25,436 nucleotides of DNA from an uncultured Oscillibacter sp. (GTDB taxonomy: Bacteria > Bacillota > Clostridia > Oscillospirales > Oscillospiraceae). Below, piece after piece: positions 1-7,108 of this stretch. Within the stretch, counting starts at the first letter, position 1. Each line of letters opens with the position of its first letter. Location of the stretch: positions 1-25,436 of the forward strand of contig CAJUDW010000032.1 of the NCBI GenBank assembly GCA_910584995.1, in the 5' to 3' direction. A program made the translations under genes and the position numbers. Below the pieces are notes generated by a model that had not been told where the DNA came from, did no database searches, and saw only the letters and a program-made list of their open reading frames with translations.

Positions 1-559
1 AGTAGTCGAAGCCCCACACCTCGTCCAAAAGCTGGTTGCGGGTATAGACCCGGTTAGGGGTAGAGGCCAGATGGTAGAGGAGTTCCAGTTCCTTGGGCGG
101 CGTGTCGATTTTCTTCCCGTCCACAATCAACTCATAGGAATCCAGATCCACCACCAGCTTGTCGAAGGAGAGGCGCTTGCTGGTGTCGTTGGGGATTTCC
201 GTCCGGCGGAGGACGGCGTTGATACGGGCGATCAGTTCCTTCATCTCAAAGGGCTTGACGATATAGTCGTCGGCGCCCATCTCCAGGCCCTGGATGCGGT
301 CAAAGACCTCGCTCTTGGCGGTAAGCATGATAATGGGCACCTTGCTGGTCTCCCGGATCTTGGCGCAGACCGCCCAGCCGTCCATGACAGGCAGCATGAT
401 ATCCAGCAGGATCAGATCGGGAACCTGCTTTTGGAACTCCTCAATGGCGCGGCCGCCGTCCCCGGCGATACGGACGTCAAACCCCTCCTTCACCAGATAC
501 ATATGGATCAGATCGGAAATATTGCGGTCGTCCTCCACAACCAGGATATCTCTGCCCAT
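1..559 (-). CDS. OmpR/PhoB-family response regulator, partial (C-terminus beyond left edge)
   Basis: This is the N-terminal 186 residues of a two-component response regulator, a cytoplasmic transcription factor switched by a sensor kinase. The receiver domain (about 3-120) has the acidic pair D10/D11, phospho-acceptor D53 in LLDIMLP, T80 and K102 in VKPF. From about residue 132 a winged-helix DNA-binding domain begins (PPKELELLYHLASTPNRVYT), typical of the OmpR/PhoB class. The start is ATG at 559, preceded by GGAGG with 7 nt spacing. The last ~40 residues and any partner histidine kinase would lie to the left of the window. Family assignment is secure. Which stimulus or regulon it serves cannot be read here, so no gene symbol is given. 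Confidence 0.93.
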   Translation of the reverse strand, partial: MGRDILVVEDDRNISDLIHMYLVKEGFDVRIAGDGGRAIEEFQKQVPDLILLDIMLPVMDGWAVCAKIRETSKVPIIMLTAKSEVFDRIQGLEMGADDYIVKPFEMKELIARINAVLRRTEIPNDTSKRLSFDKLVVDLDSYELIVDGKKIDTPPKELELLYHLASTPNRVYTRNQLLDEVWGFDY

Positions 560-717
560 TGTGCTCCCTCCCATGGCATCTGTTTTTCCGGGCCCGGCGG
601 CCCGGGGCGCGGCGTCTTTCTGTTCCGCCAAAAACGGTATGCTCTGCCTGCGGCCAAGCAGCCAGCCCAACCGCCGCAAAACAGCGTTTCCACGTTTTCA
701 ACTTTGCCGATGATATC

Positions 718-723
718 ATTATA
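718..723 (-). promoter_or_regulatory. Possible -10 element for the response regulator gene
   Basis: A perfect TATAAT lies on the minus strand about 160 nt upstream of the response regulator start. No good -35 hexamer is found at 16-18 nt spacing, so an activator may be needed or the match may be chance. The leader between it and the start codon is GC-rich and contains no convincing gene. Confidence 0.35.
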
Positions 724-800
724 CCCGCCTTTTGACGCGGTTGTTGAATTTTCTGTAAATTAGGGGCCGTCTTGCTGCGGATCGTCTCTGTACACCGGGC

Positions 801-835
801 AAAACCGGACGGCAGCCTTTTTCACCGCTATCCGG
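801..835 (-). terminator. Probable intrinsic terminator of the NodB-like gene
   Basis: Read on the minus strand, CCGGA/TCCGG and CGG/CCG arms form a hairpin with a 3-nt bulge, directly followed by TTTTGCC. It begins about 12 nt after the stop codon of the 847-1986 gene. Confidence 0.5.
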
Positions 836-846
836 CCCTTCCCCCG

Positions 847-1986
847 TCAAGGCGTGGTCTCCGTCAGCGCCAGGCAGCGGTCCTCCGCCTCTCCGGCGAT
901 GGCGAGGAAGGCCCGGAGGCCTATAGCGCCCGCCCGATCCGCCAGCCAGATCTTCACATCCCCCCGCTGGGCCGAAACCCGGCGCAGGAGGTTTTCCGCC
1001 TGTTCGGTATTCCGCAGATCATAGCCGGATCGATCCACATCCACGGAGAGGCACCGGAACCCGGCATCCTCCGCCGCCTGCTTTGCTTCGCCGTCCCCTT
1101 CCCGGAGGAAGGCCAGGCGGGTCTTGCCCAGGGTAGCCCGGGCCAAGGCTTCGTTACCCTCCTCCAGCTGCTCCAGGATGGGCCGCTCCCCCGCCTCTGC
1201 AAGAAGGCCGACGGCGTGCCCCCCTGCGATCATCCGCCGCAGGAGGGGCCCCTGATCCTCCAGGAAGGGGAGCGTGCAGAAAAAGGCGCCCTTGGCCCCG
1301 TAGGCGTCCAGGGCGTCCAGCATGGCGGCGGACGACGATCCCGCCTCCAGGCAGAGATACACGTTTTTGCCGTTCTCAAAAGCTTCCGGAGGCTCTTCGC
1401 CGCCGGGCTCCTCGCCTTCCGGCTCCCGCAGGGACTCCTCGTATTTGCTGTACCGATCCGCCATCTGATACGTGGCGGCATTGGCGAATTCCCGGTCGGA
1501 TAGGCCGAAATCGGGCTTTCGGATCCACACCAAGGCCCCATAGTTCCCGTTTGTAATGGTGGGGTTGGTCAGGGAGGTGACAGAGTACTCCAGATTGAAA
1601 AAGGCCGCCACCACAGCGGCGGGCACGTAGATCTCGCTGCCCCGCTGGATGGCTCCGGGATAGTAGTTCCTGCCCTCGGTATCCTGGGCGTAACCCTTCC
1701 CCAGTTCAAACCGGATAGATTCCCCGCCGCCGTAAAGGATCCGGACGCCGGCGGCGGTGTTGGGCAGGTAGGCCACGTCCAGGGAGCGGTTGACCCGCCC
1801 GGTAAAAATGGTGCTGGGCAGGTACAGGTATCCGTTGTACCAGAGGGGCATTTTGCCGTCCTCCAAAGGGAGAACCTCGTTGCCCGCCGCCGTGAAATAG
1901 ATGCTGCGCAGGGCGTAAGCGGAGGGGATCATGGCCTGGAACAGCAGCGCCAAGCAAAACAGCAGCGCCGCCAGACGCTTCTTCAC
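847..1986 (-). CDS. Secreted protein with stalk-like N-terminal domain and degenerate NodB-like C-terminal domain
   Basis: The 379-residue product begins with a signal peptide (KKR, then a hydrophobic stretch ending near PSAYA), so it should be exported. Residues ~27-160 resemble the copper-amine-oxidase-like N-terminal 'stalk' domain of many Clostridia surface proteins. An acidic E/P/G-rich linker (~188-205) leads to a C-terminal region whose layout follows NodB polysaccharide deacetylases (YGAKGAFFCTLPFLED, then GGHAVGLL). The catalytic TFDDG motif is replaced by LCLEAGS and the second histidine motif is lost, so it is probably not a metal-dependent deacetylase. Start choice: GTG at 1986 lies 7 nt from AGGAGG, whereas GTG at 1992 is only 1-2 nt away. 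It has its own vegetative-type promoter in the end of spoIID. The family call is moderately sure; the function is unknown. Confidence 0.72.
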   Translation of the reverse strand: MKKRLAALLFCLALLFQAMIPSAYALRSIYFTAAGNEVLPLEDGKMPLWYNGYLYLPSTIFTGRVNRSLDVAYLPNTAAGVRILYGGGESIRFELGKGYAQDTEGRNYYPGAIQRGSEIYVPAAVVAAFFNLEYSVTSLTNPTITNGNYGALVWIRKPDFGLSDREFANAATYQMADRYSKYEESLREPEGEEPGGEEPPEAFENGKNVYLCLEAGSSSAAMLDALDAYGAKGAFFCTLPFLEDQGPLLRRMIAGGHAVGLLAEAGERPILEQLEEGNEALARATLGKTRLAFLREGDGEAKQAAEDAGFRCLSVDVDRSGYDLRNTEQAENLLRRVSAQRGDVKIWLADRAGAIGLRAFLAIAGEAEDRCLALTETTP

Positions 1987-2112
1987 GGCCACTCCTCCTT
2001 CTAAACCATTTCCATCCTGTCTTCCATTTCCAAATCCGCTTTTTCATCAAAGGGACAGCCGGCAGTCCGGCCCGCGCCCCGGAATCTGTCGAAAAAAGAC
2101 GGCGTTCCTGTT

Positions 2113-2142
2113 ATTATATCACGTCCCGCCGTCCCTTGTAAA
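2113..2142 (-). promoter_or_regulatory. Sigma-A-type promoter overlapping the spoIID stop codon
   Basis: On the minus strand TTTACA (2142-2137), an 18-nt spacer and TATAAT (2118-2113) are present, with an extended TGA directly before the -10 box. The -35 lies inside the last codons of spoIID. It would transcribe the NodB-like gene with a leader of roughly 120 nt, making that gene independent of sporulation control. Confidence 0.6.
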
Positions 2143-3171
2143 GAGGTCCGCCGGGTACGGCTCCACGGTGACGCCGGTATAATAATGGGTCAGGATCTCC
2201 TGGTAACCGGAGCCTGCCTCCGCCATGGCGTTGGCGCCGTACTGGCTCATGCCCACGCCGTGGCCGTATCCGGTGACAAAGAACACCAGCTTCCCATCCT
2301 GCACCTCCCAGTCGAAACAGGCGGAGCGCAGGCCCAGGATCGTCCGCAGGCTGCTGCCCCGGACCGGCACACCCCCGACCGTCACCTTGGCCACGCTTCC
2401 GGCGGTGTCCTTGGCGGCGTCCCGCAGCCAGCCGGAGACCTTCCCGGAGAAGTCCGCCTCCGGATGGGCCGCCAGGAATTTTTCCCGGAACTCCTCCGCA
2501 GTAAACTCCACCCGGCTGTAATAATTCGGGATGCTGTCCGCAGGCTCCGGGGAGTCCACCGGCTGGAGGTAGGGCAGATCGTTCATCCAGACCTCCCCGG
2601 CCCCCCGGGTCAGCCCCGCCGAAGAGGAGTGGAACACCGCCAGAACCGGCACGCCGCCATAGAGGATTGTCTGGCCGTCTGTGGTGCCGACGGCCTCCTC
2701 CACCTTCCGCTCGTTCTCGTCCGCCGCGTCCCCCCAGTTGGCGCGGGCCTTCTCCTCGGAGATATAGGCCTGGCAGCAGGCGTAATCCGTACAGATATCG
2801 GCATTTTCGTGGTTGCCGCCGGTCTGGATTTTATAAAGAGTATAGGTCCTGGCGGCCACAGCCTGGGCCTTTAAGGCCTCCTGGGCAAAGGAAGCGGGCA
2901 TCTCCGCCCGGACCACGCCCACCAAGTACTGGCCCAAGTCCATCTCCAGGACCTGATCCCCATCCAGCACCCGGAGTTTTGCTGCGGCATCCAGGCTGCC
3001 GCTGGCAAAGGGCGGCAGTTCCGCCCGCTCCTCTGTCTCGTCCACAGGTGCCTCCCGGTTAAAGAGGGCCGTCCGAAAAGGCGCGATCACCAGAAGGGGC
3101 ACCAAAAACAGCGCTGCTATCAGCAGCACCGACACCGCCACGCTCTGCCGCACCTGGTTTGTCCGTCTCAT
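2119..3171 (-). CDS. spoIID: Stage II sporulation protein D (SpoIID/LytB domain)
   Basis: SpoIID is a membrane-anchored peptidoglycan lytic transglycosylase that works with SpoIIP and SpoIIM during engulfment of the forespore. The 350-residue product has an N-terminal membrane anchor (about 10-31) and a SpoIID domain (about 70-340). Catalytic Glu is E90 in VVRAEMPASF, followed by ALKAQAVAARTYTLY. The C-terminal family signature YGHGVGMSQYGANAMA is intact. The start at 3171 (MRRTNQ) has AGGAGG about 7 nt upstream; an earlier in-frame ATG at 3198 lacks one. No spoIIID, murA or spoIIQ neighbour is visible, unlike the Bacillus arrangement. No convincing sigma-E promoter could be picked by eye. 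Family assignment is very secure. Confidence 0.95.
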   Translation of the reverse strand: MRRTNQVRQSVAVSVLLIAALFLVPLLVIAPFRTALFNREAPVDETEERAELPPFASGSLDAAAKLRVLDGDQVLEMDLGQYLVGVVRAEMPASFAQEALKAQAVAARTYTLYKIQTGGNHENADICTDYACCQAYISEEKARANWGDAADENERKVEEAVGTTDGQTILYGGVPVLAVFHSSSAGLTRGAGEVWMNDLPYLQPVDSPEPADSIPNYYSRVEFTAEEFREKFLAAHPEADFSGKVSGWLRDAAKDTAGSVAKVTVGGVPVRGSSLRTILGLRSACFDWEVQDGKLVFFVTGYGHGVGMSQYGANAMAEAGSGYQEILTHYYTGVTVEPYPADLFTRDGGT

Positions 3172-3295
3172 GCGTGTTCCTCCTCTTCCGTTCTGCAAAG
3201 GCCTGTCCCTCCAATCTATGCGCCGGGTGAACGAAACATGTTCCCCCCATATGATTCCGATGAATCTGGAATACTGTCTGGGCGAGGATTTCCGC

Positions 3296-3407
3296 TGCCG
3301 GCCAAGACAGATTTTCGCAGGAATACCAGGTGTACCGCACGAAAATCAGCGCAGGCCGGCAGCAAAAAGACCGACCGGACAGCGTTTACGGCTGTGAATA
3401 CAGAATT
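3296..3407 (+). repeat. Intergenic repeat, copy 1
   Basis: This shares colinear blocks with 6146-6263. CTGCCG occurs at 3296, TCGCAGGAATACC at 3315-3327 and CTGTGAATACAGA at 3392-3404, all in the same order and strand as copy 2. Spacing between the two 13-nt blocks is 77 nt here and 80 nt in copy 2. Between them are further matches around a GGC-rich core. The inner part has diverged more than the ends. Confidence 0.65.
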
Positions 3408-3470
3408 CCAAGTTCAAAATCCGCTGTCATCCGCCCTTTTTCTCCAGGATACCACAGAAACCGGCACAAC

Positions 3471-3500
3471 TCAAGAACCTTCTGCCCGGAAGGTTTTTCT
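3471..3500 (+). terminator. Hairpin with T-rich tail, plus strand
   Basis: AACCTTC (3476-3482) and GAAGGTT (3489-3495) form a 7-bp stem with a 6-nt loop, followed by TTTCTTGTT on the plus strand. It is a good intrinsic-terminator shape, but no plus-strand gene precedes it. A short untranslated transcript covering the repeat copy, or a back-up terminator for the minus-strand CotH unit, is possible. Confidence 0.4.
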
Positions 3501-3666
3501 TGTTAAAAAAGCGGCCGGGCTCCCCTCCCTGGTTGTCCGGCAAAGGCGGCCAATCCGGCCCCCGCTCCCTGCAAAGGGTTTGCTCCCGTACAGCATTGCC
3601 CTCCAGGAAAATGGCGGAACACCTCTGCTTGTCCACCGGGGGCACACCACTGCAGAAAGCTTTTTT

Positions 3667-3703
3667 AACAGGCAGAGGAGGGCAAAAGCCCTCCTCTCCT
3701 GTT
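3667..3703 (-). terminator. Strong hairpin directly after the CotH-family stop codon
   Basis: A perfect 10-bp stem (AGAGGAGGGC with GCCCTCCTCT, 4-nt loop) is extended by AACAGG/CCTGTT across a 1-nt bulge. It overlaps the end of the stop codon. On the minus strand it is followed by A residues rather than T, so it may act as a 3'-end stabiliser or need help to terminate. Confidence 0.5.
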
Positions 3704-5381
3704 ATTCGCCGCGCCTCTCAGCCCGGGGCCCGCCGCCGGGGCTGCCTTCCCCCGGATTCCCCCGGTCAAAGAACCCGCCCTGCTCCATGCCTCCCATATC
3801 GGAGAGTTCCAGGCCGGAAACGTCCGTCAGGGCGGAGCCGTCTTCGGCCTGCCCCTCCCGGGTCGTGGGAATCGAACCCACCAGCTGTCCCGCAATGCTT
3901 TCGCTGCGGAGGGCGCAGAACTGCGCCAGGGCCGCCGCGCCGGTTTCAAACTCCTCGTAGGTGCAGAACGCGCTGGGATCCTTCTGTACATAAGGATCGA
4001 TAAGCCGGTACGCCTCCTCAATGATCGCCGCCGGATCCACTGTCTCCAGGAACTCCTGGAAATACCGGTGATACAGTTCCGTATACTCCGGCGACTGGAA
4101 AATCCAGTCCGCCATGGGCCGATCCCCGGAACCGGTGACGGAGAGGGGCGTGTCAATGGGATCGTTCACCGCGGCGGAGGCATCGTTCCCCTGGAAGCCG
4201 CCGAAGGCCAGATTATAGTCCCAGGGGATCATGGAAAGGCGCCCGTCCTTTTCGTAGAGGTAGTAGTTGTGTACCATGGATCCGGTGTAGCTGTCGCCGT
4301 TGACCACATAGTTGTGAACCACGAAATACCGCAGGGCCGCGTCCACGTCCACCGTCCCCGGGATATCCTCCCCTGTCCCCAACCGCCGCAGGGTGTCAAT
4401 GAGGCGGGCCTGATCGGCTTCGGTGGCAGGGGTTTTAGCGTTGTCGAAGATATTGGCGTAACTCTCCGGATTATTGTCCGTATATTGGAGTTTCACATCC
4501 CCGGAACTAGGGCCGCCTCCGGGGCTGCCGCCTTTTTCCGGCATGCCGGAGGAAACCCAGCCCTCCGGCGCGTCAGGCGGGGAGCCCGCAGGGCCGGAAG
4601 AGAACCCGCCCTCCGGCAAATCCGGTGGGAACCCGTCCTCCGGCGTGCCCGGGGGAGAAAACCCCATGTTGCCCCGATCCGGCCCGCCGGCATCCATCTT
4701 TTCGCCGTCCTCCGGGAAACCGTCCATCCGGAACCCCCGCCCGTTGCCTCTGCCGCCGCCGAAATCCATGCTGTCGGGCTTGTAGAGTTCGCCGTAATCC
4801 CTGCCGAAATTCCGCTGCAAAAAGGATTCCTCCACAGCCTCCACTGCCAGATACAGCCCCCAGTCCTGCCCGTTGACGGTGACGAATACAAAGCTGCAAA
4901 GCGGCGAAGCCACGCTGAATTCCGCCATCATCCGGTAGGTCAGGTAATCCTTCATACAAGTGTTGTCCTGAATCAGATTGTTCAGGCACAGCTTATCAAG
5001 GCCATGGTAGGTGCTGCCCTCGCTGTAGTGGTCGAACTCAATTTTAAAGCTGTAGCGGCTGCTGTCCATCCGGGAAACCATGCTAAGGGAGGTGTTCCCC
5101 TTGGCCCGGATGGCGGCGTTCCGGACGGCCTCGCCATCGATAACCAGGGCGCACCCGGCGTACTCCTCGTCCTCGCAGCCCTGGATGAAATCCTCCCATC
5201 CGTCCATGACAATGTCGATGCTGTGCACCCGGGAGGTGTCGAAGAGGCGGTTCTCGTAGCCCATCACCCGGGAGGCAGGCTGGATGCCCAGGGCCTGCCC
5301 GTTGACAAACAGGACGGTAATGGCCAGGGCCAGCACCATGGCGGCGGCGCAGATCCGGTCAATGTGCTTGTGGGTGGACAT
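3702..5381 (-). CDS. CotH-kinase-family protein with Gly/Pro-rich insert
   Basis: CotH proteins are atypical kinases; Bacillus CotH phosphorylates spore coat proteins, while non-spore homologues are envelope-associated. The 559-residue product has an N-terminal membrane anchor/signal (about 10-30). The CotH domain shows RAKGNTS (92-98), FKIEF with K113, the DWGLYLAVEAVEESFLQRNF block (~173-192) and IPWDYNLAFGGF with D388, the likely metal-binding aspartate. A low-complexity insert rich in G, P, D and S (about 206-295) interrupts the domain. A second disordered Gly/Pro-rich tail covers ~525-559. The gene lies 10 nt after the DUF4956 gene, with which it must be cotranscribed. The family is clear; the substrate is unknown. 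A coat role is possible given SpoIID nearby, but the DUF4956/VTC context suggests an envelope role. Confidence 0.9.
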   Translation of the reverse strand: MSTHKHIDRICAAAMVLALAITVLFVNGQALGIQPASRVMGYENRLFDTSRVHSIDIVMDGWEDFIQGCEDEEYAGCALVIDGEAVRNAAIRAKGNTSLSMVSRMDSSRYSFKIEFDHYSEGSTYHGLDKLCLNNLIQDNTCMKDYLTYRMMAEFSVASPLCSFVFVTVNGQDWGLYLAVEAVEESFLQRNFGRDYGELYKPDSMDFGGGRGNGRGFRMDGFPEDGEKMDAGGPDRGNMGFSPPGTPEDGFPPDLPEGGFSSGPAGSPPDAPEGWVSSGMPEKGGSPGGGPSSGDVKLQYTDNNPESYANIFDNAKTPATEADQARLIDTLRRLGTGEDIPGTVDVDAALRYFVVHNYVVNGDSYTGSMVHNYYLYEKDGRLSMIPWDYNLAFGGFQGNDASAAVNDPIDTPLSVTGSGDRPMADWIFQSPEYTELYHRYFQEFLETVDPAAIIEEAYRLIDPYVQKDPSAFCTYEEFETGAAALAQFCALRSESIAGQLVGSIPTTREGQAEDGSALTDVSGLELSDMGGMEQGGFFDRGNPGEGSPGGGPRAERRGE

Positions 5382-5391
5382 ATCTGCCTCC

Positions 5392-6063
5392 TTATCCCAT
5401 GTACTCGCCGTTGTAGCTGACCAGCGCGGCGCTGCGGACGCCTGCTATATCGGAGAGTTTGTTGATGAAATCGGTATTATCGTCTTTGAGGCGGATCTCC
5501 AGGTTCAATTCTACCTCACCCCGCCGGGCGGTCTTACTCTTCACGTTACACCGCTCCGTCTTCCCCTCCAGGAAAGCCCTGGCGGCGTTCTCACTGCCTT
5601 GGCCGTCGCACTGCACCACCAGGATATAGGGATTCACATGGGATTTCCGGTTGACAAAGGCCAGCAGCGCCGCCCCAATCGCCCCGCTGCCTGCCACCGC
5701 CAGGGGGATGAACCCCGCCGCCAGGACAATGCCCGCCGCAATGGCCCAGAACAGGAAGGCAATGTCCAGGGGCTCCTTAATGGCCGTCCGGAACCGGACG
5801 ATGGAGAGGGCGCCCACCATGCCCAGGGACAGCACCACGTTGCTGGTGACAGCCAGAATCACCAGCGTGGTGATCATGGTGAGGGCCATCAGCGTCACGC
5901 CGAAGCTGGAGGAGTACATGACGCCGGTGAAGGTTTTTTTATATACAAAGAAGATAAAAAGGCCCAATAAAAAGGCTAAGCACAGGGCAATGGCCATATC
6001 CAGAAGGCTGACACTGGAAACGTTCTCCAGAAAGCTGGACTTAAAAATATCCTGTAAGGTCAT
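5392..6063 (-). CDS. DUF4956-family integral membrane protein
   Basis: The 223-residue protein has four or five membrane segments (about 21-41, 52-73, 75-90, 102-137). A conserved signature SLGMVGALSIVRFRTAIKEP (about 79-98) marks the family known as DUF4956. The C-terminal ~80 residues are soluble and look like a small alpha/beta regulatory domain (VNPYILVVQCDG, then VELNLEIRLKDDN). The ATG at 6063 is preceded by AAGGAG with ~11 nt spacing. Its stop codon is 10 nt from the CotH-family start, so the two form an operon. In many Clostridia, DUF4956 genes lie beside CotH and VTC-domain genes, as here. Biochemical function is not established; a membrane partner of the kinase-like protein or of a polyphosphate system is an inference. 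Confidence 0.88.
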   Translation of the reverse strand: MTLQDIFKSSFLENVSSVSLLDMAIALCLAFLLGLFIFFVYKKTFTGVMYSSSFGVTLMALTMITTLVILAVTSNVVLSLGMVGALSIVRFRTAIKEPLDIAFLFWAIAAGIVLAAGFIPLAVAGSGAIGAALLAFVNRKSHVNPYILVVQCDGQGSENAARAFLEGKTERCNVKSKTARRGEVELNLEIRLKDDNTDFINKLSDIAGVRSAALVSYNGEYMG

Positions 6064-6408
6064 CGGGTAAAAACTCCTTTTTGAAAAATTAACGTTTTAA
6101 GAACCTGTATTTATCGGCGGGGGATAATGGGATGGACGAGGGATTCTGCCGTCCTGCAAGGCAAAAATCGCAGGAATACCTTTCTGTATTGCAAGAATTT
6201 TTCACGCGGCAGGGCGGCAAAAGGCCCAGCCAGAGGGCGTGCAACGCCTGTGAATACAGAGATTCGGCCTATACACGGCGTCCTGCGGCCGGAAACCCCA
6301 GGAGAAGACGGAAAAGCCCAGGCGCACAGGCGACGGAACCTGCCGGGGCGCAGGCAAATCCCTTCCTCCCTGGGGGCCGCCCCTTCCCGCAGGACAAAAC
6401 TATCCGAT
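6064..6408. other. Intergenic region between the DUF4956 and VTC genes
   Basis: About 345 nt without a supportable gene. It contains copy 2 of the intergenic repeat (6146-6263). I could not pick a convincing sigma-A promoter for the DUF4956-CotH unit here, although the VTC terminator upstream implies one should exist. Confidence 0.55.
6146..6263 (+). repeat. Intergenic repeat, copy 2
   Basis: Same orientation and order of blocks as 3296-3407: CTGCCG at 6146, TCGCAGGAATACC at 6168-6180 and CTGTGAATACAGA at 6248-6260. In this copy TCTGTATT just after the first block is complementary to AATACAGA in the last block. The element could therefore fold into one long stem enclosing a GGC-rich core; copy 1 keeps only a shorter version of that pairing. 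Confidence 0.65.
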
Positions 6409-6440
6409 ATGTAAAACGGATGGGCGGGCCCGCCTATCCG
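6409..6440 (-). terminator. Terminator overlapping the VTC-domain stop codon
   Basis: CGGATGGGCGGG (6417-6428) pairs with CCCGCCTATCCG (6429-6440) with a single G-T pair. On the minus strand it is followed by TTTTAC. The TAG stop codon (6436-6434) lies inside the stem. It should separate transcription of the VTC gene from DUF4956-CotH. Confidence 0.65.
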
Positions 6441-7108
6441 TAGATCCGGCAGGCGGCATATTTGGAAAAGGCCCCGCTCCTGACGCCCCGCAGCCCCACG
6501 GCGTCCCGGATGATATCGGGCAGGTACGCGTCCCACTTCACCTCCAGGATCACCGGGGCGTCCCCTGCGGGGACGGTCACGCAGTCCCGGCACAGGAAAT
6601 CCGTGGCACCCAGGCCTGTGCGGATATCGTAGTCCAGGGTGACGCGGACGTTGCCGGGGCCGTACACAAAGGGCTCCCGGGTATAGTCCACAATGGTTTT
6701 CGGCCGGAGGCCCCGGCCCCGCATCTTGCTGTAGAGTTCCAGCACCAGGGGACGATCCTCCCTGTCCATCCAGTCCAGATCCCCCTCCAACAGGGCCTGG
6801 GCCTCCTGGGCGGAGACCGCCGCCGCCTGCTTGCGGCTCAGGCCTCCTATCTTGCTTTTCTTTTCCAGGCGGATGAACCCGGTGTCGCCGTTGTAATACC
6901 GGAGGCGGAATTTTTCCCGCCGGTCCACGCCGTCCAACTTTTCCCGGAGAGCCCGGTCGGCCCAGTCGTCAAAGTACAGGCTGCGGATGAAGTACCTGCC
7001 CCCCGGGGCGTTTTCATCGGCGGAGGCCACCGCCCGCATCCGCTGGCGGACAGCGATCAGGTCTGACCAGGTGATTTCGTGTTTCCATTCGTGCCGGTAA
7101 GGGGTCAT
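6434..7108 (-). CDS. VTC-domain (polyphosphate polymerase-type) protein
   Basis: VTC domains belong to the triphosphate tunnel metalloenzyme superfamily. The yeast VTC4 domain makes polyphosphate from ATP, while bacterial stand-alone versions are little studied. The 224-residue product keeps the tunnel layout: RHEWKHEI near the start, YFDD, FRLRYYNGD, FIRLEKKSK (~100-110), KTIVDYTREPFVY, VRVTLDYDIRTGL and the metal-binding VILEVKWD near the end. The start at 7108 (MTPYRHEW) has AAGGAG with 9 nt spacing; the long upstream in-frame extension is GC-rich intergenic sequence with hairpins. It lies upstream of DUF4956-CotH in the same direction but is separated by a terminator and a repeat. Domain assignment is strong; polyphosphate synthesis here is inferred. 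Confidence 0.9.
   Translation of the reverse strand: MTPYRHEWKHEITWSDLIAVRQRMRAVASADENAPGGRYFIRSLYFDDWADRALREKLDGVDRREKFRLRYYNGDTGFIRLEKKSKIGGLSRKQAAAVSAQEAQALLEGDLDWMDREDRPLVLELYSKMRGRGLRPKTIVDYTREPFVYGPGNVRVTLDYDIRTGLGATDFLCRDCVTVPAGDAPVILEVKWDAYLPDIIRDAVGLRGVRSGAFSKYAACRIYG

Larger units (their letters stand above)
3172..3666. other. Intergenic region between spoIID and the CotH-family gene
   Basis: About 495 nt with no gene I can support. It holds one copy of an intergenic repeat (3296-3407), a hairpin with a plus-strand T-tail (3471-3500) and the hairpin after the CotH-family gene. Small open frames here lack ribosome binding sites and recognisable families. Confidence 0.6.

Noticed and set aside
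3172..3260. Possible sigma-E promoter upstream of spoIID (a CATAGATT-like -10 on the minus strand).
   Set aside because: No acceptable -35 element at the right spacing, so it is not reported as a feature.
3238..3960. A 240-codon plus-strand open frame between spoIID and the CotH-family gene.
   Set aside because: It runs through a repeat, two hairpins and the antisense of the CotH-family C-terminus, with no ribosome binding site or family.
4068..5420. A 450-codon plus-strand open frame opposite the CotH-family gene.
   Set aside because: It is the antisense shadow of a clear CotH-family gene; the translation has no recognisable domain and no ribosome binding site.
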